A stretch of 64,000 bases of DNA from Moraxella osloensis (GTDB lineage: Bacteria > Pseudomonadota > Gammaproteobacteria > Pseudomonadales > Moraxellaceae), in assembly GCF_001553955.1 (NCBI RefSeq), contig NZ_CP014234.1, forward strand, positions 2,046,001 through 2,110,000, in the 5' to 3' direction. Below, piece by piece: positions 36,833-45,026 of the stretch. The notes under the pieces were generated by a model that was not told where the DNA came from, did not search any database, and worked only from the letters and a program-made list of their open reading frames with translations. The position numbers were made by a program, and so were the translations under genes. Numbering within the stretch: position 1 is the stretch's first letter; the number at the start of each line of letters is the position of its first letter.

Positions 36833-37699
36833 ATGCCTTCAATCAGTAGCCCTGTGAGTGTTGAATTTTTTCCCCATGACACCGTGAAAGAAAATCGTTT
36901 TGACCTTCCTATAACCACCAAACATGCAAAAGCTGTACAAAATCAGGGCAAAGTGTATCTTGTTGGTGCAGGTACAGGCGACCCTGAACTCTTGACCATC
37001 AAAGCTTATAAAACCATCTTGCAAGCGGATGTGATTTGTTATGACAATCTGGTGAGTGATGAGATTTTGGCACTTAACACAACGGCAGAAAAAATCTATG
37101 TGGGTAAAAAATGCCACAAGCACAGCATGCCCCAGCAAGACATCAATAGCTTATTGGTCACCCTAGCGCAACAAGGCAAAACTATTGTACGCTTAAAGTC
37201 GGGCGACCCATTTATCTTTGGACGGGGCGGTGAAGAAATGCAAACCGTGATTAGCGCTGGTGTAGCCTGTGAGTCGATTGCAGGCATTACCACCGCGCTA
37301 GCAGTCGCCAATAGCGTCAATATTCCGCTCACTCATCGTGACCATGCCCAGTCGGTGAAGTTTGTTACTGGGTTTTTAAAGACTGATACGCCTAACGAGC
37401 AATTCGCTGAACTACTTACTGATAATCAAACCGTGGTGTTTTATATGGGATTAAATACCTTGCCAAAGCTAACCCAAGGTCTGTTACAAGCGGGTAAATC
37501 AGCCGATACACCATTTGCAATTATCTCCAATGTCAGCCGTGACAACGAGCAAGTTTTAATTGGAGAACTCGGTACCATTCAAGATTTGCAAGCAAAGGCT
37601 CAGTTGCCGTCGCCAGCAGTAATGATAATGGGTGATGTAGTGCCCTTATATCACGAGTTAAATGGTAATAAACAGACCTATCAGGACGTGTTGGCGTGA
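36833..37699 (+). CDS. cobA: uroporphyrinogen-III C-methyltransferase
   Basis: Catalyses the two SAM-dependent methylations that start siroheme (and cobalamin) synthesis; siroheme is the cofactor of NirB. It shows GKVYLVGAGTGDPELLTIKA, RLKSGDPFIFGRGGEEM, the AGITTALAVANSVNIPLTHR block and VVFYMGLNTL. Length 288 aa, with an N-terminal extension of about 35 residues. The oxidase/ferrochelatase part of CysG is absent, so another enzyme must finish siroheme. It converges with nirD. Confidence 0.94.
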   Translation: MPSISSPVSVEFFPHDTVKENRFDLPITTKHAKAVQNQGKVYLVGAGTGDPELLTIKAYKTILQADVICYDNLVSDEILALNTTAEKIYVGKKCHKHSMPQQDINSLLVTLAQQGKTIVRLKSGDPFIFGRGGEEMQTVISAGVACESIAGITTALAVANSVNIPLTHRDHAQSVKFVTGFLKTDTPNEQFAELLTDNQTVVFYMGLNTLPKLTQGLLQAGKSADTPFAIISNVSRDNEQVLIGELGTIQDLQAKAQLPSPAVMIMGDVVPLYHELNGNKQTYQDVLA

Positions 37700-37765
37700 A
37701 TTCTAGGTTCAGAATTGTAGGGGGTGGTAGCGATTACGCCCTTTTTTTATCGAAATTTACAAATT

Positions 37766-37797
37766 AAAAAGGCATTAAATTTAATGCCTTTTTTTAT
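37766..37797. terminator. bidirectional terminator between cobA and nirD
   Basis: AAAAAGGCATTAAA and TTTAATGCCTTTTT form a nearly loopless 14-bp perfect palindrome with A and T runs on both sides. Confidence 0.9.
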
Positions 37798-37858
37798 TTT
37801 AAGAAATGATAGCTTGGTTTATTGGGCGCATATAATACGTCTCTATCTTTGGCAAAGA

Positions 37859-38179
37859 CTAAATCATTACCACGCCATTGGTCACGCTCACAGGATACGA
37901 TCTTAACGAAACTCGCTCATCATCAAGACACTTACCTGTTGCCAAGTCAAAGCGTTGTTTGTACATGGGTGACGCGACATAACGCACTTTTTGCCCATCG
38001 ATGTCGCAACTACCAAGTAGTCCCCTAGAAATGACGTTAGCCTTGCTAAATGGGTCAAAGTTATGCATGGCATATACTTCGTCATGATGGGTGCGAAAGA
38101 TGGCAACTTGTTCGCCGCCCACTAGCGCACAAACGCCAGTTTCAGGGATGATATCGTCTAGTTTACAGATTTCGTTCAT
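37859..38179 (-). CDS. nirD: nitrite reductase (NADH) small subunit
   Basis: A 106-aa Rieske-fold protein of the assimilatory nitrite reductase. It matches NirD along its length (GVCALVGGEQVAIFR, YAMHNFDPFSKANVISRG, VASPMYKQRFDLATGKCLDD). As is usual for NirD, the Rieske cluster ligands are missing. It is the last gene of the nirB-nirD unit, 70 bp after nirB. Confidence 0.95.
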   Translation of the reverse strand: MNEICKLDDIIPETGVCALVGGEQVAIFRTHHDEVYAMHNFDPFSKANVISRGLLGSCDIDGQKVRYVASPMYKQRFDLATGKCLDDERVSLRSYPVSVTNGVVMI

Positions 38180-38249
38180 GGTTTGATTCCGTATTTTTTA
38201 CCCGATGAGATGCCCATGGGACATCCCAGTTTGGTGAATGTTATTAACG

Positions 38250-40817
38250 TTAGGCAGGTGATGCAGTCTGGTCTGAGAATTCGGTTGCGTCTTGGCCAAT
38301 CACTGACTTCTCATCGGCAGTTGCAGGGCGAATTTGGCTCCGCTCTTCGACAAACACTACGTTGTCATCGACTTTGTCACTGTTGATAAAGTGCTTAAAG
38401 CGTTTAAGGCGCTCGGGGTCAGAGAGGGTGGTTTTCCATTCGCACTGGTAAGCGTCAATGTCCGCTTGCATTTGGGCTTCGAGTTCTTCGGCAATACCCA
38501 AGCTATCATTGATGACTACCTGTTGAATGTACTCAAGTCCGCCTTCCATTTTTTCACGCCAGACTGACGTGCGTTGTAAGCGGTCGCCTGTTTTTATGTA
38601 GAACATTAAGAAACGATCGATATATTTAACCAGCGTGGCTGTGTCCAAATCACTGGCAAACAGCTCAGCATGTCTAGGACGCATACCGCCGTTGCCACAG
38701 ACATAAAGGTTCCAGCCGTTTTCGGTGGCGATAATACCGATATCTTTGCCTTGGGCTTCAGCACATTCACGGGTACAGCCTGATACGCCAAATTTGATTT
38801 TATGCGGTGAGCGTAAGCCTTTGTAGCGGTTTTCCAGTTTAATTGCCAGTCCCACACTATCATCAACCCCATAGCGACACCATGTGCTACCGACGCAAGA
38901 TTTGACGGTACGCAAAGACTTGCCATAGGCATGCCCTGTCTCAAAACCTGCGTTGATTAAGCGTTCCCAAATATCGGGCAATTGGTCAATACGTGCACCA
39001 AATAAATCCACACGTTGCCCACCAGTAATTTTGGTATACAGTCCAAAATCCCGAGCCACTTCGCCCAGTACGATGAGTTTTTCGGCAGTAATTTCACCGC
39101 CCGCAATACGCGGTACCACTGAGTAAGTACCATCTTTTTGGATATTGCCCAAGAAAGCGTCATTGGTGTCTTGCAGCGCAACCAGTGGTTTATCTAAGAT
39201 ATAGTCATTCCAGCAAGACGCCAAAATAGAGCCAATGGTAGGCTTACAGATTTCACAGCCATCACCGTGTCCGTGTCTTTCAATCATCTCCTCAAAGGTA
39301 CGGATATTACCGACTCGTACCAAGTGATACAACTCTTGGCGCGAGTAAGCAAAATGCTCGCAGATGTGATTTTTGACTTCGATACCGCGCTTTTTGAGTT
39401 CTGACACTAAGGTATCTTTGACGATTTGGGCACAACCGCCACAGCCTGTACTGGCCTTGGTGCAGCTCTTGATGTCTTCATAAGTCATGGCGCCATTGTC
39501 CACTGCTGCGCAGATTTGACCTTTGCTGACGTTATAACATGAGCATAGGGTAGCGGTATCGGGCAGATTTTCAACGCCCATAACGGGTTTTTCCACGTTT
39601 GGTAAAATCAAGCTTTCTGGGTGTAATGGTAAATCAATACCATTTAAAAATAACTGGAGCAAGTTGCTGTAATCTTCCGTATCACCCACCAGTACCGCAC
39701 CGAGCAGGCGTTTGCTGTCTGGGGTAGTGACCAATTTTTTGTACACGCCTGTTTTGGGGTTTTGATAGACAAAGCTCAAGCAATCTTTGATTTTACCATG
39801 CGCATCGCCGATACTGCCGACATCCACGCCCATCAGTTTGAGTTTGGTACTCATATCCGCCCCGTCAAATAGGCTGTCATGCTCGCCTGCTATTTGTGAG
39901 GCACATACGCTTGCCATGGTGTAGCCTGGGGCGACCAGCCCGTAGATTTTGTTATCCCATAATGCACATTCTCCAATCGCATAAATATCTGGCTCGCTTG
40001 TTTGACATGTGTCATCAATGACGATACCGCCACGTTCGCCAAGTTTTAGCCCAGAATCTCGTGCCATAGTATCTTCAGGGCGAATCCCAGCACTAAATAG
40101 AATCAAATCGGTATCAAGCAAAGTGCCGTCAGCAAATTGCATGGTTAAAAAACTGGCATCATCGTCATGGTTGTCGATGATTCGCTGAGTATTTTTACCG
40201 GTTAGTACCGTCACACCTAAGTCTTCGATTTTCTTTTTCAGCAGCTCACCCCCTGCAGCGTCAAGCTGAACGCCCATAAGTTGGGGTGCGAACTCGACTA
40301 CATAGGTGGTTAAACCCAGTGTCACTAAGGCTTTGGCCGCTTCTAATCCCAATAAACCACCGCCAACCACCACACCACGTTGGACACGTGGATTGTCCGC
40401 AGTTGCTAAAATAGCATCTAAGTCATCAATGGTGCGATACACATGGCAGTGGGCATGGTCATTGCCCTGTACTGGGGGTACAAATGGATACGAGCCTGTT
40501 GCTAACACCAATTTTTCAAATTCTAAGGTGTTGCCCTTGCTGGTGATAAGAGTTTTGGTTTGCGGATCAAAACTTGCCAAGCCTTCACCCAAATGCAAAG
40601 TGATGCCCGCTTGCTCATAGTGCGCTAAATCGACCAAGTTTAATTGACTGGCGTCTTTGTGTTCAAAGTAACTGGACAAATACACCCGATCATACGCAGG
40701 GCGACTTTCAGCACTAAACACATGGATTTGGTAAGTTTGGTGTAGGCGTTTTTCAATCGCTTTTTCGATAAAGTGGTGCCCGACCATGCCATTACCGACG
40801 ACGATAAGATTTTTCAT
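38250..40817 (-). CDS. nirB: nitrite reductase (NADH) large subunit
   Basis: Reduces nitrite to ammonium with NADH. Residues 1-400 are an FAD/NAD module (LIVVGNGMVGHHFIEKA, GGGLLGLEAAKALV). Two BFD-like [2Fe-2S] segments follow (LCSCYNVSKGQI with STGCGGC, then a second with CEICKPTIGSI). The C-terminal part carries the siroheme and [4Fe-4S] cysteines in KSCVGSTWCRYGV and FGVSGCTRECAEAQGKDIG. ATG 40817, after AAGGGA, gives 855 aa, the family length. A sigma-54-type promoter lies about 100 bp upstream. Confidence 0.96.
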   Translation of the reverse strand: MKNLIVVGNGMVGHHFIEKAIEKRLHQTYQIHVFSAESRPAYDRVYLSSYFEHKDASQLNLVDLAHYEQAGITLHLGEGLASFDPQTKTLITSKGNTLEFEKLVLATGSYPFVPPVQGNDHAHCHVYRTIDDLDAILATADNPRVQRGVVVGGGLLGLEAAKALVTLGLTTYVVEFAPQLMGVQLDAAGGELLKKKIEDLGVTVLTGKNTQRIIDNHDDDASFLTMQFADGTLLDTDLILFSAGIRPEDTMARDSGLKLGERGGIVIDDTCQTSEPDIYAIGECALWDNKIYGLVAPGYTMASVCASQIAGEHDSLFDGADMSTKLKLMGVDVGSIGDAHGKIKDCLSFVYQNPKTGVYKKLVTTPDSKRLLGAVLVGDTEDYSNLLQLFLNGIDLPLHPESLILPNVEKPVMGVENLPDTATLCSCYNVSKGQICAAVDNGAMTYEDIKSCTKASTGCGGCAQIVKDTLVSELKKRGIEVKNHICEHFAYSRQELYHLVRVGNIRTFEEMIERHGHGDGCEICKPTIGSILASCWNDYILDKPLVALQDTNDAFLGNIQKDGTYSVVPRIAGGEITAEKLIVLGEVARDFGLYTKITGGQRVDLFGARIDQLPDIWERLINAGFETGHAYGKSLRTVKSCVGSTWCRYGVDDSVGLAIKLENRYKGLRSPHKIKFGVSGCTRECAEAQGKDIGIIATENGWNLYVCGNGGMRPRHAELFASDLDTATLVKYIDRFLMFYIKTGDRLQRTSVWREKMEGGLEYIQQVVINDSLGIAEELEAQMQADIDAYQCEWKTTLSDPERLKRFKHFINSDKVDDNVVFVEERSQIRPATADEKSVIGQDATEFSDQTASPA

Positions 40818-40912
40818 GTATTTATCCCTTCTAACGAAACATTGGCTTTTTGACTTGGATAATGACTGGCTTTTGGCGTGTATTATCCCAAGTTTTTCTA
40901 TACTGCTATAGT

Positions 40913-40930
40913 AAGCAAAATTTATGCCAA
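40913..40930 (-). promoter_or_regulatory. sigma-54-type promoter of nirBD
   Basis: On the minus strand TTGGCATAAATTTTGCTT fits the -24/-12 consensus (TGGCA-N7-TTGCT), with GG and GC exactly 12 bp apart. The start would be near 40903, about 86 bp before nirB. Nearly identical elements precede narK and the oxidoreductase gene at 45027. Confidence 0.75.
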
Positions 40931-40995
40931 TATTTAAATTAACTATAAATTTCAATGGGTTAAAAAATATAGGTTAATTGTTTATTAAGAAAAAT

Positions 40996-41016
40996 AAATC
41001 ACATTGTTAGTGATTT
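40996..41016. terminator. small inverted repeat at the end of the phosphatase/kinase gene
   Basis: AAATCAC and GTGATTT flank ATTGTTA, overlapping the stop codon of the upstream gene. It may be a weak terminator or a regulator site. Confidence 0.35.
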
Positions 41017-42950
41017 AACGCAACCAGTAGCCAAGTGATGAGCAACAGCGCCGTTAATATGCCACTGACCAGTTGCCAAAATAGCACAGGATGTTTGTCA
41101 ATCAGCGGCTGTTTGGCTTTATCGTCGGCATGGCTTTTGGGGTCAAGGTCGGTGAGGAAATCGCCAATACTCTGATAACGGCGGTTGCTATCTGCTTGCA
41201 GCGCACGAATCAGCACGTCATTGACCCAAAATGGCAAATCCGTGCGCAATTGTCGCACGTTTTTGAACGCCAGTTTTTGGGTGGTTTGGGCGGTCATCGC
41301 CGTGGTCAAGGTATCGACATCAAACGGCTGTAGCCCTGTCAGCATCTCATAAGTCACCACACCCAGCGAGAAAATATCGGAATACACCCCTTTTGGTGCA
41401 TCGCTAAAATATTCAGGGGCACTATAATGCAAATCGCCCACAGGTGGTGTATGCCCAGTTCTTAAGAGCAACGAGCCAACCGAACCAAAGTCAATGAGCT
41501 TGATATGACCCGATGGCAGCAGCATGATATTTTCTGGCTTGATATCTTGATGGAGTAGATAATTCCGGTGCATGGCTCGCAGCGCCATGCCGATTTGATT
41601 GACAATAGTAAAGGTTTGGGCAACCGATAACGGCGGCTGGGTGTCGATAAATTCACGCAAGCTCATGCCTTGCAAAAATTCGGTGACATGGTACAGATAT
41701 TGGCTATTCATCGGCTTGGGGTAAAATTTTAGTAAGCTTGGGTGATTGAGGCTTAACCCTATTTTTTCTTCTTTTAAAAACAGCCGTAAAAATCCGCTAT
41801 CGTCTTCATAGTAAGCAGACGGCACTTTGATAATACGCTGATTATCGCCTGTGTCAGCGGTGTTATCGGTTGCCAAATACACGCTACTGCGTGGCGTGTT
41901 TTGCACCACTTTGTCAATGGTAAAATGATCAAGCTTGTCGCCGACAGTCAGCACAGGCGGAATGCGTAAACGGGTAACCGCATCACGATTGTCTGTATGT
42001 TCGGCAAGGTCAGCTTTGTCAAAATCTGCATTCGCCAGAATTCTCGCAACTTTTGGCAACACCGCTATCATCACGCAACTGACATTGTCATTACTGCCAT
42101 TTTCCAATGCCACCTGACACAAGGTTTCTGGCAAATTTTCTAAGTCTAAGGTGGTGGAATTATCCAGCGCCAACAATTTGCCCAATGCCGATTGGGTGAG
42201 TAATAACAATTCATCATCACTGATAAATTCATACACGCCATCGGTCATTATCAAAAACACATCTTCGGGCAACACATCAATTTGGGCAAGTTGTAATTCC
42301 ACATGGGCATCTGCGCCAAGTGCAGCGGCTAAGGCGCCTTTGTCTCGCCCTCGTTTGTGTCTGTGGTCTTGGGTGAGTATGCGCATTTTGTTGTGTCGTA
42401 GCCGATAGATACGGCTGTCGCCCGTGTGAAATAACACTGCCGAGTGCTCGGATAATAAAGGCTCGGTAAACAGCAGCCCCGATAAGGTTGAAAGTAATTT
42501 GGGCAAATACCGCTGCGAGGCTGAATCAAAGCTGTCAGGGTGATCACTAAAATACAAAAAATCATTGATAATATGCACGCTTTTGGTGAGCATTTGGGCA
42601 AGCGTTTCGGCACTGTTGTTATTTAATGAATCGCTAGTCACAGGGCTAGTAACAGTGGTTGTTACCATGTCAGCTTGGTGCATGGTTAATTGGTCGATCA
42701 GCGTATCAATCACCCATTGGCTGGCGAGCTTTGGCTGTCCGCAGCTGCTGACGCCGTCAGCTAAAGCAGTGACTTGCCATGCAAGCTGAGCGGCGCTGCT
42801 ATCCCTTGTTGGCACCAGCGTTTGCACCGTCAAGGTGTCTTGGTTTTCCGCTTTGCGCCCTGCATGACTAGCAGCACGGGTCAGCAGTTGCGGCAAGGAT
42901 TGTGGTAAGGATTGAGAACTGGCGGGATTTTGCTGAATGGCTTTTGACAT
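41007..42950 (-). CDS. PP2C-type phosphatase / Ser-Thr kinase fusion in the nitrate cluster
   Basis: The N-terminal half (about 20-290) is a PP2C-type protein phosphatase: TALADGVSSCGQPK, FHTGDSRIYRL, LIMTDGVYEF and GSNDNVSCVMI hold the metal Asp residues. The C-terminal half (about 320-600) is a eukaryotic-type kinase: LLHQDIKPENIMLL is the catalytic loop, LIDFGSV the Mg motif, and SDIFSLGVVTYEMLTG follows. One membrane helix ends the protein. ATG 42950 after AAGGA gives 647 aa; ATG 42983 would add eleven residues. Such fusions sit in nitrate-assimilation clusters of Pseudomonas and Acinetobacter; their target is unclear. Confidence 0.92.
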   Translation of the reverse strand: MSKAIQQNPASSQSLPQSLPQLLTRAASHAGRKAENQDTLTVQTLVPTRDSSAAQLAWQVTALADGVSSCGQPKLASQWVIDTLIDQLTMHQADMVTTTVTSPVTSDSLNNNSAETLAQMLTKSVHIINDFLYFSDHPDSFDSASQRYLPKLLSTLSGLLFTEPLLSEHSAVLFHTGDSRIYRLRHNKMRILTQDHRHKRGRDKGALAAALGADAHVELQLAQIDVLPEDVFLIMTDGVYEFISDDELLLLTQSALGKLLALDNSTTLDLENLPETLCQVALENGSNDNVSCVMIAVLPKVARILANADFDKADLAEHTDNRDAVTRLRIPPVLTVGDKLDHFTIDKVVQNTPRSSVYLATDNTADTGDNQRIIKVPSAYYEDDSGFLRLFLKEEKIGLSLNHPSLLKFYPKPMNSQYLYHVTEFLQGMSLREFIDTQPPLSVAQTFTIVNQIGMALRAMHRNYLLHQDIKPENIMLLPSGHIKLIDFGSVGSLLLRTGHTPPVGDLHYSAPEYFSDAPKGVYSDIFSLGVVTYEMLTGLQPFDVDTLTTAMTAQTTQKLAFKNVRQLRTDLPFWVNDVLIRALQADSNRRYQSIGDFLTDLDPKSHADDKAKQPLIDKHPVLFWQLVSGILTALLLITWLLVALNH

Positions 42951-42996
42951 GGGTTTTTCCTTACTAGCACGGTTGCTACGCATTGTGCAAAAATGA

Positions 42997-43019
42997 AAAA
43001 AGGGTATACACCCTTTTTT
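42997..43019. terminator. hairpin between narK and the phosphatase/kinase gene
   Basis: AAAAAGGGT and ACCCTTTTT pair with A and T runs on both sides. It may separate narK transcription from the downstream genes, or attenuate it. Confidence 0.7.
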
Positions 43020-43081
43020 GCCTTACTAACTAGACTTCCTTGTCCGCTGTCGACTGTTTTTTGGTTGGATTTGAAGAGCGA

Positions 43082-44554
43082 TTAGGCTATCGCAATTCGC
43101 TCAATCGTGCCATCTTCGTGCACCTCGACCATATGTCCTTGTGGCTCGCTCAGGAAGGTCGCGCCAATAAAGGCAATCCCTGCAAAAATCGCGAGGGTAA
43201 TAAAGAATCCTGTTGGCGATACCATAGAGAAAATAGTCAAAAACAACACCCCACCTACGTTACCATAGGCACCCGCCATACCAGCAATTTGCCCTGTCAT
43301 ACGGCGTTGAATGAGCGGAACAACTGAGTACACTGCACCGCATGCTGCTTGCACAAATACAGAAGTAAGCAGCACGATTGCCACTGCACCCACCAATGGT
43401 AACTTGGTCATTTGCGTCATTAGCAGATAACCCACCGTTTGCCCTGCCAATGCAATCATCAATACTTTACGACGACCGACCGCATCGGACATAAAACCAC
43501 CGCCAGGACGAGCAAATAAATTCATCACCGCAAAACAGCCTGCAGTCAACCCTGCTAAAGTATGCGATACACCATAGTTGGTAATAAAAAATTGCGGCAA
43601 CATCGACACCACTGCCAACTCAGAGCCAAAACATGCCAAATACGCCATGTCTAAAATCGCCACTTGTTTGAACTGATAACCATATTCTGGATTTACCGCA
43701 GGGCGAGATGTATCAAATAAATGCTTATTGACTGACCAGATTTTGATATATTGATAGACTACAAGCACCGCCACCACCGCATATGCCAGCATGGTTTGAT
43801 TAGCGGTTAATAATTTTAATCCGCTAGGTGACAAACGCCACGCCAACAAAAACAAAATCGCATAAACCGGTAAAATCATGACCGCATAAAAGTAAAAGTC
43901 TGCTTTGCTGGATACTTCCAAGCCGCCTGATTTTTTTGGTTTAAAATAGGTCGCGCCTTTGGGTGTATCACTGACACCACGATAAAAAATGACCGAGTAA
44001 ACAATCGCAATCACGCCTGTGGTCGCAATCGCATACCGCCAACCGTCTGCTCCGCCATACACTAAGGCAAGAATCGGCATCGAAATTGACGCTACTGCCG
44101 CCCCAAAATTGCCCCAACCGCCGTACACCCCTTCTGCCGAGCCGACTTCATTGACAGGAAACCATTCTGAAATCAAACGAATCCCAACCACGAATCCTGC
44201 ACCGACAAAACCTAGCAAAAACCGCCCAATCGCCAGCATTTGGAAACTTTGGGCAAAAGCAAACACAAAACACAAAAAACCGCTAATCAACAACACAGCA
44301 CTATATGAACGCTTGGGGCCGTATCTATCGACCATCGCGCCGATTAGCAAACGAGCAGGAATGGTCAAAGCCACGTTGAGCATCAAGATTGCTTTGACTT
44401 GTCCATCGCTCAAATGAAAATATTGTTTGATAGTTGGCATCAATGCCACATGAGCAAACCAAATTAAAAAGGTGACGAAAAAAGCAAACCAGGTGTAATG
44501 TAACACCTTGATACGGGGTAATTTCATAGCAAACAGCGGTAAACGTTGGGGCAT
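43082..44554 (-). CDS. narK: nitrate/nitrite MFS transporter
   Basis: A 12-helix transporter of the NarK/NasA (NNP) family in the inner membrane. Family signatures are GFVGAGFVVGIRLISEWFP, GWGNFGAA and GNVGGVLFLTIF with the conserved substrate-binding Arg and Gly-rich helices. Length 490 aa. The start at 44554 follows AAGGAG. Within an assimilatory cluster it most likely imports nitrate. A sigma-54-type element lies about 50 bp upstream of the start codon. Confidence 0.94.
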   Translation of the reverse strand: MPQRLPLFAMKLPRIKVLHYTWFAFFVTFLIWFAHVALMPTIKQYFHLSDGQVKAILMLNVALTIPARLLIGAMVDRYGPKRSYSAVLLISGFLCFVFAFAQSFQMLAIGRFLLGFVGAGFVVGIRLISEWFPVNEVGSAEGVYGGWGNFGAAVASISMPILALVYGGADGWRYAIATTGVIAIVYSVIFYRGVSDTPKGATYFKPKKSGGLEVSSKADFYFYAVMILPVYAILFLLAWRLSPSGLKLLTANQTMLAYAVVAVLVVYQYIKIWSVNKHLFDTSRPAVNPEYGYQFKQVAILDMAYLACFGSELAVVSMLPQFFITNYGVSHTLAGLTAGCFAVMNLFARPGGGFMSDAVGRRKVLMIALAGQTVGYLLMTQMTKLPLVGAVAIVLLTSVFVQAACGAVYSVVPLIQRRMTGQIAGMAGAYGNVGGVLFLTIFSMVSPTGFFITLAIFAGIAFIGATFLSEPQGHMVEVHEDGTIERIAIA

Positions 44555-44601
44555 CTGCTTCTCCTTTAAGTAAGCCTGTATGGTGCACGGTAATAAGGTA
44601 A

Positions 44602-44619
44602 AAGCAATATTTATGCCAT
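44602..44619 (-). promoter_or_regulatory. sigma-54-type promoter of narK
   Basis: On the minus strand ATGGCATAAATATTGCTT has GG and GC 12 bp apart, matching the nirB element in 16 of 18 bases. The start would be near 44592, leaving a 38-base leader. Confidence 0.75.
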
Positions 44620-44732
44620 CATCATAAACTTTTGTTTTTGCAATATTTTTTTTGAATGCCCCATCAATTAGCTATTTTGCTGTGATAAAACTTTTACAGA
44701 TTAGCATGAGCGGTGAAAATTTGACGCCTTAC

Positions 44733-44749
44733 TGCACTATTTTGGTAAG
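44733..44749. promoter_or_regulatory. candidate NtrC-binding site
   Basis: TGCACTATTTTGGTAAG matches the first half and most of the second half of the NtrC consensus TGCACYA-N3-TGGTGCA. It lies about 115 bp upstream of the narK -24/-12 element and about 200 bp upstream of the 44947 element, in enhancer range of both. Confidence 0.45.
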
Positions 44750-44946
44750 TAATCGGTAAGGTAAAAGAATAATGCAAATTAATAGCCAAAAAACTGTCTA
44801 AAAATATTTTAAAAACCGTCAAACAGTCATGCACAGTTAAAGAGATTAAATTCAAAGATTGGTCAACATCCATCACACTGTCCGACAAATAATAGCCAAA
44901 ATTTAAAACACCATAGAAAACAGTAAAAAACAACGGCTTAAAACGG

Positions 44947-44964
44947 TTGGCATAAATTTTGAAT
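44947..44964 (+). promoter_or_regulatory. sigma-54-type promoter of the nas oxidoreductase-nasA unit
   Basis: TTGGCATAAATTTTGAAT equals the nirB element except at the last bases (GA in place of GC at -12). The start would be near 44973, 54 bp before the start codon. Confidence 0.65.
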
Positions 44965-45026
44965 TACTAAAGGGCTAGATTCTAAAGTATTAAATATCGG
45001 GTCAGATAAGCAAGGTCAGCCAAACA

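Larger units (their letters stand above)
44555..45026. other. divergent control region of narK and the nas oxidoreductase gene
   Basis: The 470-bp gap holds two outward-facing sigma-54-type elements and one NtrC-like site (44733). I do not believe any short frame inside it is a gene. Confidence 0.65.

Noticed and set aside
44694..44933. 79-codon minus-strand frame between narK and the nas oxidoreductase gene
   Set aside because: AT-rich, not protein-like, and it would occupy the divergent regulatory region.
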